Assembly (NCBI GenBank): GCA_048013815.1 | Contig: CM106585.1 | Location: 12,834,001 to 12,898,000 of the forward strand | Source of the DNA: Setoptus koraiensis | Lineage: Eukaryota > Arthropoda | Direction of reading: 5' to 3' | DNA length: 64,000 bases | In this document: in pieces, positions 1 through 10,860 of the stretch | Position numbering within the stretch: position 1 is the first letter of the stretch | How the letters are laid out: every line of letters starts with the position of its first letter | The notes under the pieces: model-generated | Told to the model about the DNA's origin: nothing | Database searches by the model: none | Seen by the model: the letters and a program-made list of their open reading frames with translations, nothing else | Program-made: the position numbers and the translations under genes

Positions 1-847
1 TGTTATCAACAGAATAACGAGATAAGTTTTTTCTTCTGCGGAAAGTTGTTGATTCTTTTCTCTGCTTATTTGCTTTGGAAAAGCCACAAGTCAAGAAGAT
101 AATGTGTGCGTGCGAGCAAAAAGAAGTAATCATAGTATTCATTCCACTTGTCACTTGTTGTTTACTTACTGGCAAATTGTTTATCTTTCAAATTGGTATT
201 CACACACACATTAGCAACATTAGCCGAATGGCAACAAGTGTCGCGAATACCACCGTGGCGTAAACATTATCTGTTGTTATTATGAGTATGCGATATTATA
301 TAACTTTCCCCAAAATTATTGAGAACTATTGAGCAATAGTGATGGATTTGTTATTATTGTTGCATAAATTAGAAACGATTAAGTGTGCAGGCGAATGCGA
401 TAGTATCTCAAATGTGAATCTAACAATCTCTTTAGGTATCAGGCATCATGTGGTTTAGCGCAGGGTGATTCTGTACCTGTGTTTAAAGATCTTGCTGCTT
501 GTTCCTGCTTCTTACAAATTAGTTGGTTCCAAGGTTATTCAAGGTTTCTATTGCGATTCGCTGTGACAGATTAGCATCTCTTGCAAAGTTATATCCCAGG
601 TTTTGCTGTAGTGCTGCTGAACATGTGATAATTTATTTTTTAACGAAAAACCTTGAATGGTTGCTATGGGCTTTTCCCTATCAGAGTAAGTAAGCGTGAG
701 TTAAATGAGCGGGGAGAAGCCGGAATAACAAATCTAACACCCAATAAATATGTCAAACCAGATGATTGCCCACTAATTCAACAAACAATTTTTAGCGAAC
801 GAGTACTATCGACACTTGGATAGCTCTCCGGGCGCAGCTCGCCAGAG
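1..847. other. No gene seen; upstream region of the glycine-rich peptide gene
   Basis: AT-rich sequence. A 62-codon open frame at 75-263 has no domain, no splice context and no similarity that I recognise, so I do not call it. The last part holds the core promoter of the gene at 985. Confidence 0.5.
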
Positions 848-854
848 TATAAAA
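848..854 (+). promoter_or_regulatory. TATA box (TATAAAA) of the glycine-rich peptide gene
   Basis: A consensus TATAAAA lies 137 nt before the start codon at 985. Transcription would start near 878-885, leaving a 5' leader of about 100 nt. Strong TATA boxes are typical of highly inducible or tissue-specific small secreted peptide genes. Confidence 0.55.
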
Positions 855-984
855 TGGCCAAAACCACCAACAAATGCTCATAGTCACAATATTGTCGTAG
901 CAGCAGTTATTAGCTTGATAAACTTCCAATTTTACAATACCCAAACTTGATATTCATTCCAAACAACAAATACCAATCAACAAA

Positions 985-1274
985 ATGAAATTCACAGCCA
1001 TCATAATTCTTGTTTTGTGCATGTTAGCCGCTATGTTTACCGGACCTGAAAGCCAGGCCGTAGCCCACAGACGCGGAGGATACAGAGGTGAGTCAGACCA
1101 GTTAAATTGATTAGTTAATTTCAACGGTAGCTTCAAAATCGAGCGCTTCAATATGGGAACTATGTTGCTAATCACACTAATTGATTCATTGATACAGGCT
1201 ACCGTGGAGGTTACGGCGGCGGACGCGGCTACTACGGAGGAGGTTACGGACGTCGTGGATATTACCACGGTTGA
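985..1274 (+). CDS. Small secreted Gly/Tyr/Arg-rich peptide, two exons
   Basis: Exon 1 is 985-1087 and exon 2 is 1198-1274. The intron 1088-1197 has GTGAGT...CAG borders and interrupts a glycine codon after its first base. The 59-residue product starts with a clear signal peptide (MKFTAIIILVLCMLAAMFT, residues 1-19, cleavage probably near ESQA). The mature part is a basic run of GGY, RGY and GRR motifs ending RGYYHG, with no cysteine. A TATA box lies upstream and AATAAA follows at 1450. Families that look like this are cationic glycine-rich antimicrobial peptides (nematode caenacins, spider acanthoscurrin-type peptides) and small cuticle or silk-like peptides. The structure is clear; the function is an inference from composition. 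Confidence 0.82.
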
Positions 1275-1449
1275 ATTTGGAATAACTAACAACATCATTG
1301 GTACAAACAACAAAATTTTGAACAAGTGACTTATCAGTTTATCATGTCGTCACTGACGTTGATTGACATGTCATTGCTTATGTCATTGTCCAATAATATA
1401 ACTTGTGCGGCCAATACCACAAACTCACACACTCACAAACACAATCTTG

Positions 1450-1455
1450 AATAAA
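1450..1455 (+). terminator. Poly(A) signal AATAAA of the glycine-rich peptide gene
   Basis: Consensus AATAAA 176 nt after the stop codon at 1274. Confidence 0.55.
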
Positions 1456-1459
1456 CAAG

Positions 1460-2620
1460 TGTACCTCAATTTTGAGATCACCATGTTTTAGCATCGACGA
1501 AAAACAAACAATCTGTAGCCACTGTTTCTTTGAGCTCTATATCTGCACGGCAAACGTACAGTTGTGTACCCCAAAGACAAACTTGTTGTCAATCAACAAT
1601 TACATGTGCCGCTGCGTGAGATATGCAGATGTAGATATCGCTTGCTTCTCGCATCAATTAGTTGCGCCTCCGACAACAGTTTACACCGGCACCATTGCAA
1701 CCATCAACCATCCACGAGGCAGTGTATTCTTTGTATGTATTTATTCTTGCGGCATGCACCCCCATACAAGCCATCATGATTGATGTTTCGCCTGCCACAC
1801 AATTATGACGGATTAGTTGTCTTGGCTTGCTTGTTTCGCATGTTCGGCAATCGCGAGAAACTGACACAAATGGCAAGAGCTGCCAACGGAGGCAAATATC
1901 AAATCACATTAGCCAATACATTAGCTAATGCGAAATGCAAAATCGGAATGGGCGAATGTGTTATTACTGTATTATCTGCTTTCTTGTAGCCTCTAAATCT
2001 TTTTTTCTTTTAATCTTTTGTGTCCAATGAGACAACCTAACGAAAGAAAAACATTGTTGAAACCGATTCTCTCATTGACAGCGAAAAGTTTCATCGGCAC
2101 TGAAAAGTTTCTCACTCGTTAGACTGTTCGCGCTTTTCCCAATGCCAATTGCTGCAGTCCACTTTTAATCCGCCAGGGCGGCGCACTTGGATTCTCTTAT
2201 GCAGTGTGAGCGAGTGGCAGCTAATCTTGAGCACAGTGCTTATCTGCAGGACCGTGCACAATAATATGAACAGCCGATGCGCCACCTATCGTCGAAAAAT
2301 ACGTACTGCACATCTGCTTGAATGAATGCTCAATGGAATCAAAATGAATAAACATTTAACGTAACACTTTGTGCTTGTGCGTGCATCCGAACCCGCTCTA
2401 CGCGCTCCTGGCGGATTTAAAATTAACTTCGCACATTCGCATTGGCAAAGGCGCGAACTGCAGCTTATCTTACACAAACATGTAAACGTGAGCGTAGCAG
2501 AGCGCCGTGCTAGTCAGCACTCGGACAATAGCTATTCACATGTGAATATACTTGACATGCTGTTGCGAGCATATGATGCCGAGCACCACGCCCGACCAAC
2601 TGACTGATGACAGCCCATTG
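1460..2620. other. Intergenic; no gene seen
   Basis: Three short overlapping open frames (1472-1989) have no recognisable domain and lie in mutually exclusive frames. I see no splice-bounded coding exon here. Confidence 0.45.
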
Positions 2621-2627
2621 GAGTAAA

Positions 2628-2634
2628 TATAAAT
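2628..2634 (+). promoter_or_regulatory. Possible TATA box (TATAAAT) of the TBCB-like gene
   Basis: TATAAAT lies 49 nt before the ATG at 2677, which would leave a leader of about 20 nt. The surrounding DNA is AT-rich, so the match alone is weak. Confidence 0.35.
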
Positions 2635-2676
2635 ATTATTGATAAATAGCCTAATAACCATTTAATCACAAACAAA

Positions 2677-3087
2677 ATGATACCAATCGTCATTACGTCT
2701 GATAGACTCGAATTCCCGGTCACTCGCAATTATGATCCGGACACCAAAATCAGTGACATGAAACCAAAACTGGAACTTATCACCGGTGACAACCACAAAA
2801 CCATGTCTATTGATATCTATGTTAATGGAAAATTCATCACAGCAGTAGATCAAGATGATCAGAACCTGTCTCATTATTTGGCTGGCCACCTGACCAATTT
2901 AGGTGGTGACACTTGTGTCAAGCTACATTTGAAAGATAATTCCAGCAACAAAGATGAGTATAATGATGTGAGTAAGGTGGAGAAATTTACTCTGCCTGAA
3001 GATAAATACCAGCAAAGATCTGATACAGCTAGGAACTTTATCAAACAACTCAAAGCCAAAAAGCCCGAGGATGGTGTTAGCAGCTGA
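2677..3087 (+). CDS. Tubulin-folding cofactor B-like protein, ubiquitin-like domain only
   Basis: This intronless 136-residue ORF matches the N-terminal ubiquitin-like half of tubulin cofactor B. Recognisable family positions are a first strand ending in FPVTRNYDPD, KPKLELITG, an acidic ..AVDQDDQNLSHY stretch, KDEYNDVSKVEKF (compare GEYEDVSKVEKY in TBCB), and EDKYQQRSDTARNFIKQ (compare the YxxRxDTVRSFLKRNKLG linker). TBCB works with TBCE and alpha-tubulin in heterodimer folding or turnover, and uses a C-terminal CAP-Gly domain that is wholly absent here: the frame stops after KKPEDGVSS. Full TBCB is about 240 residues. No CAP-Gly exon is visible downstream. The ORF is intact, so it is either a domain-only paralogue or a truncated retrocopy. 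A decayed copy of its last third follows in the 3' region. Confidence 0.7.
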   Translation: MIPIVITSDRLEFPVTRNYDPDTKISDMKPKLELITGDNHKTMSIDIYVNGKFITAVDQDDQNLSHYLAGHLTNLGGDTCVKLHLKDNSSNKDEYNDVSKVEKFTLPEDKYQQRSDTARNFIKQLKAKKPEDGVSS

Positions 3088-3133
3088 TGAATATCCAACC
3101 TATAAGTGATTACCAACATACACGCAAAATTCA

Positions 3134-3270
3134 TTCGTTGTTTTCCACATTAAGGATGATTCCATCATCAAGGATGAATTTAATGATAGAGAGGATAGAT
3201 ACAAGCAAGAATCTGATTCAACGAGAAATTTCTTGAATAATAAACTCGGTGCCCGGAGAAAGGCTGGGTA
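3134..3270 (+). pseudogene. Decayed duplicate of the TBCB linker region
   Basis: Translating from 3134 gives ..VVFHIKDDSIIKDEFND then EDRYKQESDSTRNFL then NNKLGARRK, with no start codon. It aligns to the C-terminal third of the preceding ORF (LHLKDNSSNKDEYND ... EDKYQQRSDTARNFI), but the residues around VSKVEKFTL (about 27 nt) are missing. Its ending NKLGAR is closer to canonical TBCB (NKLGRF) than the intact ORF is. It therefore looks like a separate relic rather than a simple tandem duplicate. The frame runs into a TA repeat. Confidence 0.6.
3239..3244 (+). terminator. Possible poly(A) signal AATAAA for the TBCB-like gene
   Basis: AATAAA 152 nt after the stop at 3087, inside the decayed TBCB copy, which would then be 3' UTR. 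Confidence 0.35.
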
Positions 3271-3336
3271 TATTTATATATATATATATAATAGTTTTTT
3301 GTTTGATTCTGTGTGTGTTTTTGTGTTTGTTTGTTT

Positions 3337-4719
3337 CTAATCATCAAAATCATCATTCGAATCATTTGAACCATCATCGTATTTAGCTGACCTTGCTGAA
3401 CGTCTAGAAGGTTGACTGCGCGAAGATCTTGCTGGTGCCCGTTTCTTAGTTGATGGGCCCTTCTTCTTTTTCTTGCTTCCCCAATCCTCGTCTGACGAGG
3501 CATCACTATCATAGTCGGCAGACCGTTTGTTTTTCTTTTTGGACGACTTGCTTCGGTTTTTTGCGTCCCAATCACTGTCAGAATCGGATGGCTCAAATTC
3601 TTCATCATCATCGTCATCTTCTGCATCGAAATCTTCGTCCCTTTCATCATCATTGATAAAGTCAACCTTCGGTGGCGGTTTGACTGCTTTCCTCTGTGGC
3701 AAGCCTCGTCTTCCCGTTTTAACCTCTGTCTTGGTGCGTGCCTTTGATTTGTTCTTCTTGAGATCCTCTTCGCTTTCCTCTTCCTCCTCTTCACTGGAGT
3801 CCTCACTAGAGCCAGGCTCGTCTTCCTCCTCCTCGTCCTCTTCATTATCTTCCTCATCTACATCATCATCATCGTCGTCTTGGCCATCATCTTCGTCCTC
3901 GTCTTCGCTTTCGACAACTTTGGCTCTCTTTGAAGCATTACCACCAGATTTTGAAGTGGCTGCATGATGATCGCCACCGTCTTTAGTGTCATCGTCGTCA
4001 GCTGAGGGTTCGGTGTTGGCTGCTGCTGCCTTTCGTTTGCCATTGTGTGTACTGTCGACTTTAGCTGTAGATGTGGCTTCATTGTTGGCTGCTGATGTTG
4101 TTGATGAAGTTGTTGTCGATGAGGCTGTCTCTTTGGTGTTGTTAATTAACACACGGAATATGAATTGGTTTGGCAGAAGACTGAATACGTCTCCACTCTT
4201 GAGGATTCTCGAGTCTCCCTTGCGCAGTTGTGATGGTGGATCAGCGTCGTGAAGGAAACATGGATTTACATGTGTCGAGGTGAGCTTGACCTCTCCGCTG
4301 GCCGATAAATCAATTTTTGCGTGCTCTCGCGAAACTTTCTTGTCCGTGCACTGCGCTCACAGCGACAACATGCGACATCGATGGTGTATTTATGATGTGT
4401 CCCACCAATCGGATTTATGATATGTGCCGGCGATAGGATTCATGATATGTCCCGGCGGTGATGTGCGTGATGTGTCAGGGCGATACATGATGATGGTGGC
4501 GATCACAGCGACAATAGCGAGCGAGAGAGAGAGAGAGAGACATTAGTTGCCGGGTACTGATAACGTTGCATATTGATACAGTTACACGGGGTACAGTTAC
4601 GAGTCGGGTGTACTTACGTTGAGATGCGGCCTGTTTCTGCCCAGGATCGTCTCGCCCCTCTCGAGATTTACCACTTGTTTGGGGTCCCCTTGTTGCGGAA
4701 TCAATTGAACGCCAGTCAT
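3337..4719 (-). CDS. APLF: APLF-like protein: FHA domain plus acidic histone-chaperone tail, two exons
   Basis: Exon 1 is 4719-4618 (34 codons, donor GTAAGT) and exon 2 is 4350-3337 (acceptor GCAG, phase 0), giving 371 residues. The N-terminus is an APLF/PNKP-type FHA domain: ERGETILGRNRP (G27, R28), DKKVSREHAKI (S41, R42, H44), TSTHVNPCF, and SGDVFSLLPNQFIFRV, which closely matches the human APLF pattern HTNPCF...GDSFSLLVDKYIFRI. The rest is disordered: long Asp/Glu runs, then EEFEPSDSDSDWDAK, resembling the APLF acidic domain that chaperones histones, then Lys-rich patches and an acidic end. APLF binds phosphorylated XRCC1/XRCC4 in strand-break repair. The two PBZ zinc fingers of vertebrate APLF are absent; the only cysteines are in the FHA domain. 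The ATG at 4719 is chosen because it starts the FHA reading frame with a good donor after it. Convergent with the TBCB-like gene. Confidence 0.78.
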
Positions 4720-5053
4720 TGTTTGTTATTCTCAATGTTCGAATGGTGCTGCTGCTTGCTGCTGCGTGGTCGCTTGCTTGCTGCTGATGTGATTGTTATT
4801 GTGTCTTATGGGTGTCGTATATATATATATTAAATGTATTTGTTAAGTTGTTATGTATGTTCGACAATCAACAGTGACCAATGATAGTAATTACATAGAT
4901 GACGCCGATATTAATTACATACATGGGCAATAGAAGCGATGCTAATAATAATAATAATAAAATGATGGCTGACGTGATCGTGATGATATGCTGCCATGCA
5001 ATTCGATTTTCTTGGCCGTCCGTCTGTCTGTCTGTCCGTATTGCCTGTGCGTT

Positions 5054-5055
5054 TC

Positions 5056-5094
<39 letters not shown>

Positions 5095-5113
5095 GTTCTT
5101 GTGTGTGTGTGTG
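5054..5113. repeat. TC microsatellite followed by GT microsatellite
   Basis: About 40 bp of CT dinucleotides with one interruption (CGCT), then GTGTGTGTGTGTG at 5101-5113. Confidence 0.85.
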
Positions 5114-5270
5114 CACCGTGCACCTATTCTCCATGGAGTTTTGTGTGCTACTCGGGCGCACACAAAACGCGATTTGGCGCATTTATTTCGCTCAGTTAGT
5201 GGCGCACGTCAATCGCCGCCACCGCTGCCGCTGCCATGTTACAAATGTATAAATGCTGCGCTATGAATGC

Positions 5271-5376
5271 CGGACAACATCAGCTGCACACATACCCACA
5301 CAATCGCCGTTCAACGTCGCCGACACAACGTGAATGTGAATATCAGCCACGCATCAAACACTATTCACATTCGCAC
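5271..5376 (+). repeat. Dispersed repeat, copy 1 (second copy inverted at 17795-17881)
   Basis: It shares an ordered set of words with the reverse complement of 17795-17881: ATCAGCTGCACA, then TCGCCGACACAACG, then GTGAATA, then CTATTCACATT, with small length differences between. Similarity stops at both ends. This copy is about 550 bp upstream of the APLF start. Confidence 0.6.
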
Positions 5377-5652
5377 ATTGTGCACACACTATCACACACA
5401 ACAACAACGTGAACACACAAAGTCGCGCCAATGGCGAGCAAAGAAGAGGCTGCAGCCGCACCATTGAATCACTATTGCACTGTGCAAGACAAAATGCAAA
5501 CAATTCTGGTAACATCTTGAACCCACGCATGCGTCAATCTTAGCGCCAATATCAAACTGGTGAAAATTCGCTCTTTTTCGCGGGCCCCAATTACTACTTG
5601 GCAAGTAGTGTTGCGGAGCGATCGATCCGAGCGGGCTTTTATCGCTCCAAGA

Positions 5653-5815
5653 TCGCTCCGAATATGACTTGTGGCGCCCGCAAAGTTTGATGAGGGGTCA
5701 GACTCGATCATTTTGGTGAAAAAATCTTGTATTAAAAACAACTTGTCCTCATTGATTGATCTAATGTGACAACTTCATCAAACTTTACGGGCGCCCCAAG
5801 TCACGTTCGGAGCGA
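5653..5815. repeat. Imperfect 43-bp inverted repeat around an 77-bp centre (MITE-like)
   Basis: The left arm (5653-5695) starts TCGCTCCGAATATGACTTG and the right arm (5773-5815) ends CAAGTCACGTTCGGAGCGA. They pair over 43 bp with about five mismatches. The centre is AT-rich and non-coding. Further TCGCTCC-like words lie just outside the left arm. The size and design fit a small non-autonomous inverted-repeat element, but I cannot identify a target-site duplication or a family. Confidence 0.6.
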
Positions 5816-6167
5816 AGAGTCGAGAGAGACAGAGAGAGACTGAACTTGTGACATGTGTGTTATTCAAGATGAACTTCAATCAAATTGAAAATGGATTGAC
5901 TAGAATATTTCATGATTTATTATTAAGATTAGGTTAAGGTCTTTAAGTTTGCCAACGCTCCTGCTTTCTCTGCCTCGCTTGCTCTCTAATTTTGGAATCC
6001 TTTCCTTCTCAGATATGTCCTAACTGTGCTACTATACTGGATGGATAGGTATCGATAGTAAACTGTTCTCGTGTGTCCGATATTCTTCCTTGTAAATAGT
6101 CAATTTCCCTCCCTGTTTATCCTATCAATTCATCATTTTAGTTCTACTTCCATTGACCAACAGCAAA

Positions 6168-7407
6168 TCACTTGATCAATAAATAGAGGGCGCAAGATAG
6201 GACCATACCGAATATCATCAAGCAGGAGACACCAATCGCTACACCTCCCACGAGTAAAGCGTGACTTTTAACAAACTCTTTCATTCGCTCGTAACAGCCC
6301 TACATAGATAGATAGATTAAGTATACGAAATGATTAGCTCGAACATTATACATGAGATTGATTGTGAATGAGTCATAATCAGATAAATGAATGACAAAAT
6401 CCAATGGTTAACTACCTCGTAATAGGTGTCCTCTTTTCTGGGCTGCCTCCCCTGACATGACTTGCGTATGGGATCGTCTTCCTTACTCCTACAACAACTT
6501 TCTGGAACAACCGGCCCATTTTGGCCTCTGAATCTGCTGTTTTCTTTCTGCCAGAGTTCAAAACCTTTAGCTGGTTTCATTGTCATACCACAGCACTCAA
6601 ACTGATGATACATCAAGATGAACACGGTCAAATGGAGAAAAATTGATGAGACAAGTTTTAGAAGAGGTGCACATACATATACGAATGACATAGATTATCG
6701 TGATACTCACATGCATTTGAACTGCATCCCAAGCCTCTGTAACCTGAGAATCGTTTCCGTAAAGAGCCATACTTAAATACATTTCTTGTTGCATTCCGTC
6801 GTCCACCTGAGAAAACGTGAAAGGTGAAGAAAGATTGAAACGTTTTGCATGATGAGCCAATAATGAAATGTGCTAAACGCATTCGAGTTGAAAAGATTAC
6901 GAGTTGAATGAGGGTGTCGTGTGTTACCTCTAAACGGAAGACGTAACCGAGAATACCAGCGGTCACCATGACAATAAATAACATGAATAGAATTACAAAG
7001 TATGTGAGTAGCATACATTTGATTTCTTTATAAGCTCCGAATGTTCCCAAAAAGGATATTATGGCCACTATGCTGCCTGTAACAATTAGTATGGCGGCTG
7101 ATGCTACATAAAGATTCGTTCCAAGCAATCTTTCCATGAACGATCTATCTGTAAGAGTCCATACTCCAATGGCAAATACTATAAGACCACCAATCTAACC
7201 GTGTATTACGTCGTATGATATTGATTGATATGTCATAACATTAGCAAGAATAGTAGTGAGTGAAGTGCAACACGTTGCCGGGTTGCTTAAATTGGTTGAT
7301 TTACATTGATGAGGTCGCTTAACGCGCGAGTCATAGGCACTTACAAATATGATGACATTGGCAACGAGAAGGGAGTACTTGACCCCTCTTCCTAATCCCT
7401 CGACCAT
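6168..7407 (-). CDS. Tetraspanin, five exons
   Basis: Exons are 7407-7345, 7194-6928, 6806-6711, 6601-6416 and 6299-6168. All junctions are phase 0 with GT/AG borders, giving 247 residues. Layout: short cytoplasmic start MVEGLGRGVKYSLLVANVI with TM1; TM2-TM3 in exon 2 (ASAAILIVTGSIVAIISFLG and LLTYFVILFMLFIVMVTAG), with the tetraspanin GxxG-A-Y-K-E junction. The large extracellular loop runs about residues 110-210 and contains CCG (145-147), CC (178-179), C191 and C206, so six cysteines. TM4 ends ALYLLIK. Tetraspanins organise membrane microdomains and partner traffic; the specific orthologue is not clear. The ATG at 7407 sits in an excellent context (ACCATGG), and the longer open frame upstream is 5' leader. 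Confidence 0.9.
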
Positions 7408-7951
7408 GGTAAATAATGTGATAGCTACAGTTGTATAGATGATAGAGATGATATGTAGACGCTTTTTCAATATACTGCAAATAAACTGGCTACTAAAAGG
7501 CTTTTGATTGGCTGGTACATTTGTTTCGCTACTTTGCATTACTTTTTAGCCGAACTCTGTCTGTCTGTCTGTCTGTTTTTCTCTTTCTCTCTCGCACAAG
7601 ATTCACTAGTTATTATGAATCCGATATCCGATGTGTAGTGATACGAATTTTATTGCAGCCTATGAGTCGAGTGCATGTTTGTCGATCATCGATGTTTTGT
7701 GATCATCATGCGAGACAGACAATCTAACTTGCCGGCGATACTGGTGTTATCTACTGGCTCAAAAACTATGATAAAGATGATATAGATAACATGTGTAATA
7801 TTGAATATATTGATGTTAAGTCGATTGGGGAGCGCGCTGCTGCAACTACCAACTTCACATGCGCCCGATTGTGGATTGACCCATCGAATTCGATCGAACA
7901 TGTGAGGTTGTTGATTGTGCGAATTTGCATTGTGTCATTGGAAATTGTGGT

Positions 7952-7980
7952 CGACGTATATACATGATGTATATACGTCG
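7952..7980. repeat. Perfect hairpin, 13-bp arms, 3-nt loop
   Basis: CGACGTATATACA, then TGA, then TGTATATACGTCG. A further partial repeat of TATATACGTG follows. Confidence 0.85.
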
Positions 7981-8953
7981 TGTATATACGTGTACATCGT
8001 CTATTGTGTGTATTAATTTGGCGCATGTGTATTCACGTTTACTTTGATTTAGTTAATACCAACAATGCAGCCACACAACACGACCACAATCACGGCAGTG
8101 TGGCCATGATGTAAGATAGACGAGGTCAACAAGGAAATGATGCAGGTTTGTTAGATGCAGCAGCGACCATTTACACGGATACCATTTATACGTAGCAGAA
8201 GTTGGCACGTTAGTCATAAATCACTAATTATATGATGTGTATGAATATAAATAGTTGCTGGCCTACAATACACACACACACAGGGCTAGCTAGACATGGC
8301 GATCTACATGGTTAGTGGTGGTGATTTGCCAACGTGTGTGTGTGTGTGTGTGCATACATGACTAATCTATTTATACCACCAGCCAAATAGACTACCTAAT
8401 GTCTATTTTGGCCAGAGTGAAATTGTTCAGAGATTGTTTTGTTGCCAATAAGCAAATGGCTGCAGGGCCAAAAATAGACCGCTGACCATCCCTGGCGCAA
8501 CAAACATGATATACAGGTATACAACAGCAGCAAACAATAACCATTTGCCGGATTTGTGTTTGTTTTTATAGCCGATGATGATGATGATTCGAGTGACGAT
8601 CGCGCACACACACACACACACACGTGGAGGCAAAAAGGAACGCAACATTGCATAACAACAGCAACAATATGACATAACATTGTGCGTAGTTAGTCGCATG
8701 AACTGGCATGTCGTTAGGTTACGTAATTTGCGAACAACTCTCGGCGATCCCTCAATAAAAATTCCCTTGCGTCAAACAGCATACAGACAACAACAATAAC
8801 GTGTCGAGCGAACGCGGCTGTCGCTGTTTACACGAAACTATTGTGGTTCGTCTGGCCGTGTCTAAACAGATTGCGTGCCAGTGGCACTTCACCGTGTGGC
8901 CAGCATGTTAGTGTGCGGTCAACATTGGACCGGACCGGGCCGGGCCGGACCGG

Positions 8954-9005
8954 ATAACACTGGCGGACATCGGCAGAGGATAACACTGGCGGACATCGGC
9001 AGAGG
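8954..9005. repeat. Two tandem 26-bp units
   Basis: The unit starts ATAACACTGGCGGACATCGG and occurs twice without a mismatch, with a third partial copy after it. It is preceded by overlapping GGGCCGGACCG words. Confidence 0.85.
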
Positions 9006-10820
9006 ACAACACTAGGTCACTGGCACGTTGTGTACAAATGCACTTCGACTAATCATTATTAATAGTTGAAACTAGATCAACCGACCAACAAACAACAATG
9101 CCAAATATAGTTTAGGCGCGCCCCCATCCGCGAATTGGCACACACACACACTGTGTATCATTCTTTGGAGGCCGTCTGAATATTGGTCTGGACAAAGACG
9201 AGTTGAAATGGATAAAAATACATTGTTACACACACATGCGAGAGGGCAACATTGTTTGCACACCAGTATTTATGACGTAATAGAGGCACATAAATAAAAT
9301 CACATAATTGCGTCACCTAGTTGATTAGTTTGGGGTCGCACCGAGGTTACAATTGACACATAATCAAGTTGTAATGAGCCAACAGACAAAGAAACAAACA
9401 TCACAACAAAGGTAAAAATAACACAATATCCATCTTTCAGCAGCCTATGTGTATTGATGGATACGAGCCAACACGACCAATGTAACACTTTCAGCACGCT
9501 CTCTCTCTCTCTCTCTCACTATTCACGATGCCACAGTGTGTTGTCACATCACACAGTGTGGTCAGTCACTTCAAACAAAACTTTGGGTGTTATTGTGTTT
9601 AGAGGCAGTGCTAGTAGTAGTAGAAGTAGTACTAGTAGTAGTGGTAGTAGTGGTAGTAGAGGCACTAGTAGTAATGGCAGGCATAGGCTATTATTATCGT
9701 GAATCGAATTATTATTATCCCGTCGTTATTACGTCACTAGGGGGGCCGGTCAGACCAGCGCTGGCCATTGGAGCTAACCACTGGGCGAAAAGCAACGAAA
9801 AACACGTAGCACGTGCTTCCAAACACCTAACATAACACCGTTAAGCACCGTTGCTGGCACCGCTGGTCGAAGCTCGTGCCGGCCACAACCTATAGGCCGA
9901 CTCGGATAGATGGACGGGGCGCTGTGGATGAAATCATTAATGAAAGATTTTTGGCCATTAGTTTGAGCTTCGACCGCGCCCAATTTAGATTTATGTACAT
10001 GAACACACACACAAACACACATTTGAACATGGCCAAACAATGTGATAGTGTATTGATGTTTGCTGGCCCGATCTTAAAGTGAGCTGGCTCAATTTGGACG
10101 GTATACGCGAAACAACCGCGATCCCCTTATACGTTACACCTCACAGTATACGATTGTGCACTGCAAACAATCTTGTGCAAACGACATGGCGAGTCACCTA
10201 GATTAGTTAACTGTTTCCACCGACAAACACCGCATTATATGTAGTTACCCCACAAAATGTTGCTGCTATCTAAATAAATATATATTTGTTTGCGTTTGTA
10301 TACAACGCGTGCATGTAAACTTGTATCAAACAAGTTGTATGTACGGGCTGGTGGCATGTCTGTAATCAGGTCATATACACACAAAATTACACCGTTAAAA
10401 CAACGTGCTAAAACAATGTGTCGAAGGCATGCGTTCCAACTGCAAATCGAGCTCTCCAAATCTGCAGAGCTTTGCATTGCGAGCCTATGATAATCTGGAC
10501 AATTTTCACATTATGTTGTGCGCGAATATTGAGATTTATTAGGTCTTCTCGCTCATTATAATAGAAACGTATTGCTGTCAATAGCCGCTTAGCCATTTAG
10601 CTCTAATGACTGCGACCCCAAAGCTCACGGCAAAGCATACGTACGACGACAACACCGGCAGAGTTCACTGGCATCACCTCAGATAACGTTGACACTGTTT
10701 CCGTGATCTGCTGCTGCATCACGTGTTGATTGAGACTAGATAGAGATTAGATGGACACTAGATAGCCACTGGGCAGAGAATAGAAAGGCGACAGAACAAG
10801 CGAAACACTGCATGTGCATA

Positions 10821-10860
10821 TATCACCGTGTATCACCGTGTATCACCGTGTATCACCGTG
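10821..10860. repeat. Four tandem copies of a 10-bp unit
   Basis: TATCACCGTG occurs four times exactly. Confidence 0.9.

Larger units (their letters stand above)
4720..6167. other. Intergenic: APLF promoter side, microsatellites and two repeats
   Basis: Holds TA/TAA microsatellites (about 4817-4961), a long TC tract, a promoter-type repeat (5271-5376) and an inverted-repeat element (5653-5815). The overlapping open frames at 4868-5266 come from the TC/GT repeat and are not genes. The 3' UTR of the tetraspanin probably ends near 5915, where the minus strand reads AATAAA. Confidence 0.5.

Noticed and set aside
3450-4082. Other long frames over the APLF exon (serine-rich on plus, Lys/Met-rich on minus)
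   Set aside because: They are shadows of the acidic GAT/GAA repeats in other frames.
7345-7539. N-terminal extension of the tetraspanin from 7539
   Set aside because: The extension has no tetraspanin similarity and an ACCATGG start at 7407 gives the usual short cytoplasmic N-terminus.
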